DNA of 64,000 nucleotides from Stramonita haemastoma (lineage: Eukaryota; Mollusca; Gastropoda; Neogastropoda; Muricidae): positions 39,096,774-39,160,773 of the forward strand of contig CM060317.1 of assembly GCA_030674155.1 (NCBI GenBank), written 5' to 3'. Positions within the stretch are counted from its first letter, which is position 1; every line of letters starts with the position of its first letter. Under the pieces are notes generated by a model that saw only the letters and a program-made list of their open reading frames with translations, was not told the origin of the DNA and made no database searches. Of this stretch, positions 53,600 through 64,000 are shown in pieces. Made by a program: the position numbers and the translations under genes.

Positions 53600-53985
53600 T
53601 GTTCCTTGGCTGAAGCTTTGAGGTTCACCAATGATGAGATTATTGCGTGTGTGACCCTCCTTCCCCCCCTCCCCCTATTTAAGTAGCCACATTCTGATTT
53701 TGAGGATGGTGTCTAAAAATGACACCTGTGTGCATGCATTAAAAAAAAAAATTGTCGCCCATTCCACCAGCACAAAATGGCCTACTCTTCCAAAAGTAGA
53801 ACAGGTTTTTAGCGTGTACATGTACAGAAGATGTTCTGCATGCATTTATGCATAGGGCCTTGGTTTAAAGTCTCATCCAAAGGACTTTGACATGGGAAGA
53901 AAGGGCAAGGCTGGAATTGAACCCAAAGCCTCATGGTTTACTTGTTAGGCAGGTGAATGTCTTAACTGTCCTGCAACCTTCCTTC
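53600..53985 (-). repeat. SINE family 3 copy
   Basis: Minus-strand head with GCCTAACAAGTAAACC and GGGTTCAATTCC (about 53912-53950); the body matches 48787-49165. Confidence 0.8.
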
Positions 53986-54418
53986 TCACTGGCTAGAAAA
54001 ATATTCTTCCTATACAGCCCAAAGACAGTTGAAATGATATGGAAGGACATTTTGTGATAAAAGATTTGTGTTTGTGAGAAAGTGGGGTGAAGTTCAGGTG
54101 GTGAGTTTGTATTAATTGTATCATTTAGAAGACTGTTCATATGCGTTAAGAAAAATCACATTAACCTTCACATTTATTTCATATATACCATAACGTAACC
54201 AAGGACAAAACCACCCATACACAATCAAAATTTAACTGCTAACCTACTGGCCAGGTTTTTCCCCCCCAGGAAATAATGTACACATTCCTGTTGTATTCAA
54301 GGTTTTTGGATGATTCTTTTAAAGTTAAAAGGCTTCAGTCAGGTACATTATAACTGTTACCACTTTCATAAGTTATCTTAGATATCACCCCAGAGCTGTG
54401 CTGACAATGCTGTCCACT

Positions 54419-54570
<152 letters not shown>

Positions 54571-54620
54571 GTTTATTTTATTTATTTATCTATTTTTTTT
54601 ATATTGAGGATAATGGAATA

Positions 54621-55176
54621 CAGTGTTGATTCTAGGATTTCAAAAAAGGGGCCCAAGGGCCCCCTGAAATGAAAAAAAGGGGGCATTTGCCCCCTTCCCC
54701 CTTTTCTCTTCATAAAAAAGGGAACAAGTAATAAGTAGTATATTTTGCTCATAATACCGTTAGTACTCTGATTTCTGCTATTTTTCACGAATGAGAAACA
54801 AAACAAACAAGATGGTATATAGGCAGACAGGATTTAATATACACCTTATGTATTGCAGCTGGTCTGTAAAATGATTTTCTTACACAGGAAAGAGAGAGAG
54901 AATTTGAGGGAGATGGGGGGGGGGGGAGAAAGGGGGGGGGGGGAAGATTGTGGTACATTCAGATGTGGAGGGATACAAACTACATAGATACAGGAGGAGA
55001 TGCATTGTTTGTATATGAGAGAGACAGAGACAGAGACAGAGACAGAGAGGAGGGGTAGGGAAGGAGAGAGAGAGTCAAAGTAAAATTTGTATTTCCACAT
55101 TTTGAGTTGGAGAGAGATGGAAAAAGAGGCAAGAGCTAAAATCAGTTCTCCCCCCCCCCCCCCCCCCCCCCTTACC

Positions 55177-55273
<97 letters not shown>

Positions 55274-55390
55274 ATGTCAAAAGTCCATCTTGTATTTCCA
55301 TTCAGAGTTGGAGGGAGAACTACTAGATTAAGATTTAGATGAGAAAGGGGGTTAAAGCCAATGTCTAAGTCTTATCTTTTCCTCCCATAT

Positions 55391-55486
<96 letters not shown>

Positions 55487-55609
55487 AAAGTCATTTTTTT
55501 AATTTCCACTTTCACAGAGTTAGAGCTCTAGATCTAGATGAGAAGAGAGGTGAAAGCAAATATCAAAGTCTTGCCCTTCCCCCCTCCCCATGAGGGAGGG
55601 AGGGAGGAA

Positions 55610-55704
<95 letters not shown>

Positions 55705-55831
55705 GTTAAAGAGAGATCTAGATCTAGATGAGAAGAGGTGAAATCCAATATCAGTCTTTTTCCTCCATGCAGTGAGAGAGAGAGGGGGGGAGGAGAGAGG
55801 AGAGAGGGAGAGAGAGAGAGAGAGAGGAGAG

Positions 55832-55883
<52 letters not shown>

Positions 55884-55888
55884 AAGAA

Positions 55889-55923
<35 letters not shown>

Positions 55924-56426
55924 AGAGGGGGGGGTCAAAGTCATTTTCGATATCCAGCCGATAGTCTACCCTATGCCATCATTATTGTTGCCAAGCACAG
56001 GCTACTTGTCTAGCCAGATCTATCAGCTTTGAACCTTGCTGGGACGCTGCCTCTTCCACTAACACCACTAACGATCTCTGTCACAATGACGTCCCTTGTT
56101 TCAGGAGTCACGGCTCCTTTGAAAAATGACGTAATGACGTAAATGAGTAGGAAAATGACGTCAGACCAGCCGCTTTGTAGCGATTGTGATGACTGTAGGC
56201 GCTAATCAGTGCATCCTGCTGACCCTGGTGTATCAACGTAATGACCAACGCATGTAGCGCTATTTTGAAACTATAGAAACGGCAGTTGCGGGGGCGCACT
56301 GTTTGTTCAAATATGCGCTATCCACAGTTTTTTTGCGTCCGTTAGGGCGCACTGGTCACATTATTTTGCGGCAAAGTTGAAAAAAATGCGGGAATCCCGC
56401 AAGGGCGCACCCTAGAATCAACACTG
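54621..56426. mobile_element. 1.8-kb terminal-inverted-repeat element, hAT-like
   Basis: 16-bp terminal inverted repeats CAGTGTTGATTCTAGG, flanked by a 5-bp duplication GAATA (54616-54620 and 56427-56431), inserted in a SINE. No transposase frame. The interior carries GA-rich higher-order repeats (54890-55930) and a right arm with repeated GGGCGCAC. Its ends resemble those of the 9901 and 28147 elements (CAGGGTTCGCGCTAGGATTT), suggesting one superfamily. Confidence 0.88.
54890..55930. repeat. higher-order repeat with (GA)n blocks
   Basis: About five diverged units of about 200 bp, each a GA run followed by TCAAAGTC, TTTCCA, a GAGTTGGAG-like segment and GATCTAGATGAGA. Long GA runs at about 55181-55263, 55393-55484, 55615-55699 and 55773-55925. 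Confidence 0.85.
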
Positions 56427-56727
56427 GAATATACACTCATGTGCTTTTTTACATCCAGTCCCCGTGTGTATGCAGTTTTGTAAATCTTGTCATCTGTTCC
56501 CACTGGAACAGATGGCCTACTCTTACAAAAAACAGAATAGGATTTAATGTGTGCACAAGATTTCTGCATGTGAAATGCACATGGGGCCTCAGTTTCTAGT
56601 CTCATCCGAAGGACTTTGGGGGGAGTGGAGTCAGCATTGATGCTAACTCCAGGGGAAAAATCCCCTCGAACAGGAATCAAACCTGGGTCGTCAGATTGCG
56701 CAATGTTCTGACCACTAGGCTATCCCG

Positions 56728-56729
<2 letters not shown>

Positions 56730-56788
<59 letters not shown>

Positions 56789-56875
56789 TGTGCGTGTGTA
56801 TAGTGAAGTTAGATTATTCAAGTAAGATTTTTTATTCCAGATGGTACATTGAAGAAGCAATGCATTTTTCCATCA

Positions 56876-56942
<67 letters not shown>

Positions 56943-56965
56943 TGTATGTGTATGTGTGTGTGTGT
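56730..56965. repeat. two (GT)n microsatellites
   Basis: GT at about 56731-56787 and 56879-56963. Confidence 0.96.
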
Positions 56966-58430
56966 GAACATGACATGTTTAAAGCAAAATGAGGCATAGG
57001 TGGGAATGGGTTGGAAAAAGAAATAGATGTCATGTTGTTATTGCGTAGACATCAGAAGCATGCAATTACTACCACTACCTAACCTCTGCTTTGAGGTTGC
57101 CTACATCCTGAGACTATGCATAAGGCTGGTGGGAAAAATACAAGGTGATACTTCTGAACAAACGTTTCTTGAAAACTCTACGGTATTAATCCTTTCAATA
57201 GTTTGGCATATCAACTACAGTTTTTTTGTGCACATTGAAAGATTATGCAAACATTTTCAATGTAACAGTTATAAAAAACTGATTAAAAGAAAAAACCCAC
57301 AAAAAATTGCACACACAATTTATGCAAATGTTTTCAGTCCAATACTTATGGAAAGTGAAAGTAAAAAAAAAGATAAGAAAAGAAATGCATACACAATACA
57401 AATTAAGGAAAATGAAGGGAAAAAATGCACACACAATACAAGTACCTTGTATTTTTTTTTGTTTAACCAGAGAAGCACATCACCATATATTATAAACCAT
57501 ACTTGCATGAAAATCATAATATCACACATACAGTTTAAGATGACTGATGAATACCCAACAGTATGCATGTCATGAAACATTTCTATCTGTCACAGCTCAA
57601 GTTTGTCAATGTTAAGTACTACTACAGTGGACACTTTCCAAATATCATTGTCTAACATGCTTAAAGCTAAACTTTTTCTGGCTTTTAAAAATATTTTTTA
57701 AAAATTCATCTGTCCTTTTTTCTGTAAAAGCAAAACAAAATGGACTGGCAGCAATATCAAGGCTATGCAATTAAAATGCACGAGAAACAGACATCTTTAG
57801 ATGATACTTCACATGTATAGCACATGTCAAGACACTACACACATCACATTGATCCTTTGCATACAAAATGGGACATGATCCATATCAGAGCTTCACAAAT
57901 ATGAAGGAAATGACAAATGAATGATACGTTACATTGCACAAACAATATCATCATTGCTAAAGTCAGATATTATGTCATATGTAACAGATGGGCATCTTCC
58001 AAGTGAGAAGCATACAGTACAAAAGAGCTAAGCAGCCAACGAGTTTTGTTCACTAGCATCATTTATGGCAGCTCTTAACAAAAAATCGTAAAGAGTTCAC
58101 AAAGCACCATAAAACACATCATACAACACAACAACGAGTGTCACAAAACTGCATTTCATACCTCCCCATGACAACTGCTGTCATGAACATGACATACGCT
58201 TCACAGTCAACAGAAGACACATTACAACCAAGATGACATGGACACAATCTGTACAACTATCACAAGCACAGTTCTGATTCCCTTCCCCATCTTCATGGTT
58301 ACATTCTGCTCCTGTTCACTACTCTGTCTCTGGACTACAGTTTCTTTCAACAGTCTTCAATGCAGAACAAGACAACAACAGCAACAACAAAACTTAAAAA
58401 TCATAATGTCATGCTGTTCAACTGTTGAGA
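56966..58430. other. AT-rich stretch, nothing recognised
   Basis: An open frame at 57027-57575 has a low-complexity Lys-rich composition and no recognised domain. Possibly part of a long 3' region of the minus-strand gene ending at 59766. Confidence 0.35.
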
Positions 58431-58707
58431 TTCCAATCATATTTCTCATTTTCCTTTCTCGTCAAACAGCAACACAAAAACCCAATGTATTTTCCATCTA
58501 TTGGGTAACAAGGACACAGCACGATGACACACAAACTTCACAAATATGGACACTCAGACAAGAGAGAGTTATTCCAATCAGATTTCTCATTTTCCTTTCT
58601 CGTCAAACAACAGCCAAAAACCAATGTATTTTTCATCTATCGGGTAACAAGGACACAGCACGATGACACACAAGCTTCACAGATATGAACACTCAGACAA
58701 GAGAGAG
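58431..58707. repeat. tandem duplication of about 137 bp
   Basis: Two copies containing TTTCTCATTTTCCTTTCTCG, GGGTAACAAGGACACAGCAC and CACTCAGACAAGAGAGAG. Confidence 0.92.
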
Positions 58708-58999
58708 GGGGTTTTTTGTTTGTTTTTTTTTATCAGCAAAGAAGGATCCTTGATGACCACACAATACTACAAAGCATCAATAATGACTGATAACACCTCC
58801 ATTAGTTCCATATTTCTTACACCTTTCCCTGTTATGCTTTCTGTTCTGGATTTTACTGCTTAATGGTAACTTTTAAAAATTTTGTTGTTCATTCCATAGT
58901 GAAATTTTTCTTCTACATTATTTTAATGCAATGGCCTGAGGTTTCCTTTTTTAAAATCTTCTTTTCATGTCACACAGAGGCTTGATGTTTCCCTCTGCC

Positions 59000-59300
59000 T
59001 TCTGTCCTGCTTTCTGTTTTGCCATCTTTTCGTGCCATGAAGTGGCCTACAGATTCTATTCTGCTCTATCTCTAGGCTTTGCAGCCACATGGCATTTCTG
59101 GGCCATTTATTTTGTGCCATGTTTTGAGATTTTAGTTGGTTTTTTAATCCATGCCATGTATCAGATTTCTGTTCTGCTTTTTTTCCAAGCCATAAAGAGA
59201 TTTCTGTTCTGCTTTTTTTTTCCATGCCATAATGAGATTTCTGCTCTGCTTTCTTCCCACTCTATAAAGTGACCTGAGATTTACAATCTGCTTTTTCCTG
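59000..59300. repeat. imperfect short tandem repeat
   Basis: Diverged units of about 33-50 bp around GAGATTTCTGTTCTGCTTTT and CCATGCCAT. Confidence 0.7.
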
Positions 59301-59765
59301 CAAGACAGGGGCCTAAAGATTCTAATCAACAAATTCAACATTCTAAAACATGCATTAAAAACACCGACTTGACAATCCATTTCTTCTGAAAAAATGTCGG
59401 GCAATATACATTTCTAGCATTTGTTTAAAAAACAAACTGATGATACATTTATTCCTGAAGATCTCAACAAATTCAACATTCTAAAATGTTCCACTACAAA
59501 CTGACAATGCGTTTATTCCTGATGATCTCACCATACGGAACATGTAATTTGGAATCAAGTCCAAAGAAAAAAATACCCCTTCTTGCTCGTTGAGTGGGTC
59601 TGTACATGCTGTAACAAAAAAAAGCAAGTAGTATAAAATCAGAAAAAGAAAAAGTAGCTATCTGGCCGTACACCATCAATATCATACATCATAATGACTA
59701 CCCTTCTGTAGTTGTGTATATATACACAAACAATTATCAGCTAAAACAAACTATAGCAAACACGC

Positions 59766-61314
59766 TCAAAGAAAGAATCTACGACTCTCATCAAATAAAA
59801 ATGATCCTGGACTGACATTCCGACCTCTCAGTTTTTCTCGGACCAGTTTCTCGAACACCTCCATGGCGCGCTGCGATTTGCGTATATGGCTCTTGCTGAT
59901 GTTCAGCACGTTGGGGTTGCGCGCTGCAGGGTGGAGCGGGCACGGCCAGCGTGGAGATCTTCAGCTTGAAGCGGGAGAAGGCCGGTGCCATCCTGGGGTC
60001 CCGCACAGGGGTTCTGGGCGGCGCTCTCTGCAGCCTGCTGCTGCTGCAGCATCAGGGCTTGTCGCTGAGCGAGGTCTTCATGTGGGGGTGCTGCAGCTGC
60101 TGGGATTTGTGCAAGATGGCCGCCACCTCCTCCTCCTCCAGCACGCAGTAGCTCTCCTCGTCGCTCACCTGGCCCAGCCGCTTCTTCCGGCTGACGTCCT
60201 CCGCGCTGCTCGACTTCCTCAGCCGGCGGATGGGGGGGTGCCGCATCTGCACCAAGCTCTCAGCGCCCACACCCTCCTCCACACCCGCTTTCTTCTCTGC
60301 AGGGTTTTCCTCCTCCCCCTCCTCCTCCTCAAACACGTCGACAAACTCCGCGTCCGGTGTGGCATCTTTGGAGGTGACCTGCTCGGTGCGGTGTTCTGGA
60401 GACAGCGCTCTGGAGGGGGTGTGAGGCTTGGCTGTGGCTGTGGTGTGTGCGGAGGACGCCTCCTGTGCGCTGTCGAGGTCAAAGTCCAGGTCCAGAGACT
60501 GGCGCACGGCCTTGTCCCACTTGAAGGAGGAGACGAGGAGGTGGGTGGGGCTGGTGGCCAGGATGCCGCAGCTGTCCAGGCTGATCTCCTGGTAGTCCTT
60601 CTTCAGCTTCACCATCACCTTGTTCTGCGCCCCTTCTTCCTGGCTGACCTCCCGCTCCTCGCTCCCTGACCCTGCCCTGTCACCCGCGGCTTCTGGCACG
60701 ACAACGTTGTTGTTGTCTGGGGGTCCACGGCATGCGACATGTTGAAATCTGCGCTCTTCCACCTCTGCGGTCTGTCGCTGTGACTGCTGCGTCGTCTCTC
60801 CCCCATCGCCGCTGCCGTAGCTGACCGTGTCATGTCCTCTGACCCCTGCTCTGCCTGGCCCTGCTCTCTGGGCTCCACTGTCCCCTGCTGCTGCCTCAGC
60901 TGCCGCAGGGGGTTGAAGCTGGACAGGGTGAGGTTGGGCTTCAGGAAGGCCAGGTTCTTGGCCGAGGTCTTCACAGACAGCTGAGACAGCAGGTTCAGCG
61001 CGTTGGCTGCAGCACGCTGCGGGGAAGGCAAAGGGGAACGGCTGGGAGAAGACTGGGGGGACCTCAAGGGAGACCTCTGGGGAGATCTGAGGGGAGACTT
61101 TAGGGAAGAATGCGCGTGCTGCTGCTGCTCCTGCTGCTCCCTGTGCTGGTCAGGTCTGAGGGCCATGTTGACGGAGAGCAGGTGGTCGTCAGCCACGGGC
61201 AGCTCTGAGGGGGGGAACTTGAGGTCCCCGGCGTGCATGTCTGTGGACACGTCCCGGGGCAGGTGGATGGAGGCCACGAAGTCCTCTGCTCTGCTGCTGA
61301 TGGACGTCCATCCA
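59766..61314 (-). pseudogene. large terminal coding exon of an unrecognised gene, frame broken
   Basis: Minus-strand coding signal over about 1.5 kb, GC-rich unlike its surroundings, in at least three frames. N-terminal part: DFVASIHLPRDVSTDMHAGD, a Ser-Pro-Arg repeat region (LRSPQRSPLRSPQSS), NLAFLKPNLTLSSFNPLRQL. Middle: MVKLKKDYQEISLDSCGIL, FKWDKAVRQSLDLDFDLD, an acidic stretch, RRLRKSSSAEDV. C-terminus: FSRFKLKISTLAV, NPNVLNISKSHIRKSQRAME, then a stop at 59766. Breaks: at a C5 run near 60720, an in-frame stop near 60052, and near 59935. These could be assembly indels or pseudogene decay. The acceptor at 61315-61316 has a phase that fits the exon at 63392. Possibly a phosphoregulated scaffold; function unknown. 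Confidence 0.6.
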
Positions 61315-61393
61315 CTTCAGGTGAAGCTGACTCTTCTTCCCTGCATGACTCACACCGACATAGCAGCAGGCCGTTATGCCTACATAGCAAGGA

Positions 61394-61735
61394 GCCCTTC
61401 ACACTGACATCAAGAGGCCTTCACACTGACATAAAGAGCCTTCACACTGACATAAGAGAGGCCTTCACACTGACATAAGAGGCCTTCACACTGACATAAG
61501 AGGCCTTCACACTGACATAGAGGCCTTCACACTGACAAAGAGGCCTTCACACTGACATAAAGAGGCCTTCACACTGACATAAGAGGCCTTCACACTGACA
61601 TAAAGAGGCCTTCACACTGACATAAAGAGGCCTTCACACTGACATAAAGAGGCCTTCACACTGACTAAAGAGGCCTTCACACTGACATAAAGAGGCCTTC
61701 ACACTGACATAAAGAGGCCTTCACACTGACATAAA
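61394..61735. repeat. 22-bp minisatellite, about 16 copies
   Basis: Unit AGGCCTTCACACTGACATAA plus AG, with length variants. Lies in the intron just upstream of the large exon. Confidence 0.95.
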
Positions 61736-62439
61736 ACTTGGAACTAGCTGCAAAGTGAGGGCTTGGTTTCTGTTAGAGTGCCTTGTGTGTCATGTGCACA
61801 CTGTAGCTGACATGCAGGCCTGTCTCTTGGGCATCTGTGCATGTGTGCTTGCTGTGTATGTGTGCGCTGGATGTGAATGCCGTGCTTGTGTCAGGACACT
61901 GAGCAGCTACAGTGAGGCCTTCGGTTGGTGACCACGGACATAAGGAAAGTCCTTCAGACTCTTCTGACCCTGAGGATGCAACATGACGAGCCAGCCTGTG
62001 TAACACTGGGGGTGAAGAGACAGGAATGAGTGGTATGGGAACAGCAGGAAAAAAAAACGTCACAGAAGTTCAGGCAAAAACCTCCCAAACCAGCCAACCA
62101 ACCAACCAACAAAGAAAAACAACCCCCCAAAATAACCTTAGCTTTGTTTTAAATGTATTTACTTTTTGTTTTGTTTTTTGCCTTGAGCTACAATAATGCT
62201 TTTGTTAATCGTATGCAATGAAGAACAGCTCAAGGGCAGTAATTGAGTGAAGAAGTGTTTATACACGAGTTGCTTCCCTTCCTCCACAAGGGTAAACGTT
62301 TCTCACTAAAAAAAAAATTAAGATGCAAAAATGAACTGCATTTCCATGCTGTGTTGTCTGATGGGGTTTTTGGGTTGTCTTTTTTTCCTGTTTGTTTTGG
62401 AATTGTTTTATTTAAACTGATGTAAATAACAAATGTTAC

Positions 62440-62757
62440 TTCCCTGTTGGGATGCCGGGGGCCTGTCAGCATAAATAGCATCCCCACTTTCTGCAAATTC
62501 TGTGCTAGGAATTCCCTCTTTTTTTCATCCCTCTCTTTGTTTTTTGCCTTGCTCTTTTTCTTTGTGTCACCTCCTTCTCGTCTGTTTTCTGCCATCTTGG
62601 TCCATTCTCCCGCCTTTTTTCCAGAAAGATTGAAAAGATTTTCCCTCCCATGCCAAAATCAGATGTGCTGGGCCTGACTAGTCGGGCGCTTTTAACGGCA
62701 GAGCAATGCATTTTCACTCATATGACAGATAGCAATAGTTGCTGTCTGAGCGTTTGA
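62440..62757 (-). repeat. dispersed repeat (family 6), copy 3
   Basis: Reverse complement of 49590-49905, with GCATCCCCACTTTCTGCAAA and CAATAGTTGCTGTCTGAG at its ends. Confidence 0.8.
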
Positions 62758-62869
62758 TGAAGAATAAGAAAGAAGAAGAAGAAATGTTAAATCAATACTG
62801 CTCTGCGAAATCCTCCATGGCCCCAACAGGGGATCACAGAGTTAGGAAATCTTGGATCTTGACAGAAAA

Positions 62870-63391
62870 CCCCACTCCTCTCTTCTACTCTCCCCTCCTC
62901 CCTCTCCTCCTCTCCTCTTCCTTCCTCTCCCCTTCCCTCCCCTCCTCTCCACTCCTCTCCATCTCCCCTCCTCTCCTCTCCCCTCCCTCCCTCCCTCCTC
63001 TCCCCTCCCCTCCTCTCCCCTCTCCTCCTCCCCTCCTCTCCTCTCCTCTCCCCACATCTCCTCTCTCCTCCTCTCCTCTCCCCTCCTCTCCCCACATCTC
63101 CTCTCTCCTCCCCTCACCTCCTCTCCCCTCCCCTCCTCTCCCCTCCTCTCCCCACATCTCCTCTCCTCCCCTCCCCTCCCCTCCTCTCCCCTCCTCTCCC
63201 CACACCTCCTCTCCTCTCCCCACCCCTCCTCTCCCTCTCCCCTCCTCTCCCCTCCTCTCCTCTCCCCTCCCCTCCCCTCCCCTCCTCTCCCCTCCTCTCC
63301 CCTCCTCTCCCCTCCCCTCCTCTCCTCTCCCCTCCTCTCCCCTCCCCTCCCCTCCTCTCCCCTCCCTCCTCTCCTCTCTTCTCCTCCTCAC
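62870..63391. repeat. (CCTCT/CCCCT)n pyrimidine satellite
   Basis: About 520 bp of C/T-only sequence with degenerate 5-bp periodicity and four CCCCACATCTCC-type interruptions at about 63051, 63091, 63151 and 63200. Frames through it are artefacts. A strand-asymmetric tract of this length can form triplex or G-rich structures on the complement. Confidence 0.95.
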
Positions 63392-63482
63392 CTGTCCAGT
63401 TTGTTTCGCTCAGCCACCGGCAGTTCCAGACTGAGGATTTCCTGGGCGGCAATGAAGGCTTGGGCGATGGCTCGGAGTGACT
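63392..63482 (-). CDS. internal exon of the same unrecognised gene
   Basis: 91 nt with clean splice sites (CGGCAG acceptor, GTGAGG donor) encoding SLRAIAQAFIAAQEILSLEL and PVAERNKLD, an amphipathic helix-like stretch. Ends in phase 2, which joins in frame to 61314. The pyrimidine-rich satellite at 62870-63391 begins right at its donor. The rest of the gene lies beyond the window's right edge. Confidence 0.6.
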
Positions 63483-63804
63483 CTGCCGAACAGAAATTTG
63501 TTTGTTTATTTGTTTGTTTTTCATTTCAAGTCTGTTCACTCGAGGTGATATTAGACTTAAACAAGAATTAAAAGTAGCCGAAACAAGCCCATCAATTAAA
63601 AACAATTACATTCAAAAGAAAACCTTTAACAGAACATTAATACCAGACCGAAAAAAATAACTTTAGCAATATCAACAATTTCTGAGTCTATGAGTGAGTA
63701 AACCCACAGATTCCCTTTTTAGATCTATAATACCAGAATTTGTGTAGAATGATGAGGTCGGACAGAAATGTTAGCTTGTGCATTTCATTCTTTTTCCTTC
63801 CTCG

Positions 63805-64000
63805 GCTACAGCTGAGTTTTGGGTTTTTTTCCCCCTTGTTTTTGATCACAATGAAGGTAGCCGCATTCCAACCTCAGGTATGTATGCTGGGTAATGTTAA
63901 TGTTTCCGTAACCCACTGAACTCTGACGATATGAATTATAAGATCTTTAACATGCTTTTTTTTCGTCTTCTGCATGTGTGTGTGTGAGCATAGGGAATGG
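63805..64000. repeat. SINE-like repeat at right edge
   Basis: Matches 14060-14335 (GAAGGTAGCCGCATTCCAAC, ATATGAATTATAAGATCTTT). Truncated by the window. Confidence 0.65.

Larger units (their letters stand above)
54580..56735 (-). repeat. SINE family 1 split by a DNA element
   Basis: SINE tail at about 54590-54620 (ATTGAGGATAATGGAATA) and the rest at 56427-56735, ending in a full tRNA-like head (GATAGCCTAGTGGTCAGAAC and GACCCAGGTTTGATTCC on the minus strand). Confidence 0.9.

Noticed and set aside
57027..57575. 182-residue plus-strand frame
   Set aside because: Lys/Asn-rich, AT-driven composition, no domain or splice support.
62739..63605. Long Pro/Ser/Leu and Arg/Gly/Glu frames
   Set aside because: They read through the C/T-only satellite on both strands; only the small exon 63392-63482 is credible there.

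Overview
The window looks like a metazoan, most likely molluscan (marine gastropod-type), nuclear genome. It has long introns with GT/AG splice sites, very dense GA and CA/GT microsatellites, many tRNA-headed SINEs, RTE-type and Ty3-type retroelement fragments, and small hAT-like DNA elements. The species call is an inference from repeat style, not from a marker gene.

The central gene is mitochondrial HSP70 (mortalin, HSPA9-type) on the minus strand, from start codon 30735-30737 to stop codon 6632-6634. I reconstructed 16 coding exons with consistent phases (about 672 residues, close to the human length of 679). Exon 9 lacks one base relative to the reading frame. Three consecutive introns (12, 13, 14) carry eleven predicted box C/D snoRNAs on the same strand: one of type C, seven of type A in a tandem array, and three of type B. 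Types B and C contain a 10-13 nt antisense match to a universally conserved 18S rRNA segment (TGACGAAAAATAA), and in type B the spacing from the D' box points at the C equivalent to human 18S C462. This host-gene/snoRNA cluster is the most interesting system in the window.

Layout. 1-4600: SINE-rich flank with a weak candidate 3'-terminal exon near 950-1125. 4600-6630: SINE and mtHSP70 3' region. 6632-30737: mtHSP70 with snoRNAs and intronic insertions (two copies of a 0.95-kb hAT-like element, an RTE fragment with a clear target-site duplication, several SINEs). 30738-31660: 5' region with an E-box and a four-unit heat-shock-element-like motif. 31670-42760: nested retroelement zone in which RTE reverse-transcriptase fragments, CA/GA satellites and a Ty3/gypsy-like gag-pol remnant are tandemly duplicated with a 3368-bp offset. 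43000-44500: duplicated SINE-like sequence and an inverted pair of reverse-transcriptase 3' fragments. 44500-59760: gene-poor, with microsatellites, minisatellites, dispersed repeats and a 1.8-kb terminal-inverted-repeat element inserted into a SINE. 59766-63482: a second minus-strand gene of unrecognised family, represented by one small exon and one large, frame-broken terminal exon.

Small indels in homopolymers and in coding exons recur (mtHSP70 exon 9, the second gene, near-identical retroelement copies). Part of the apparent gene damage may therefore be assembly error, not biology.
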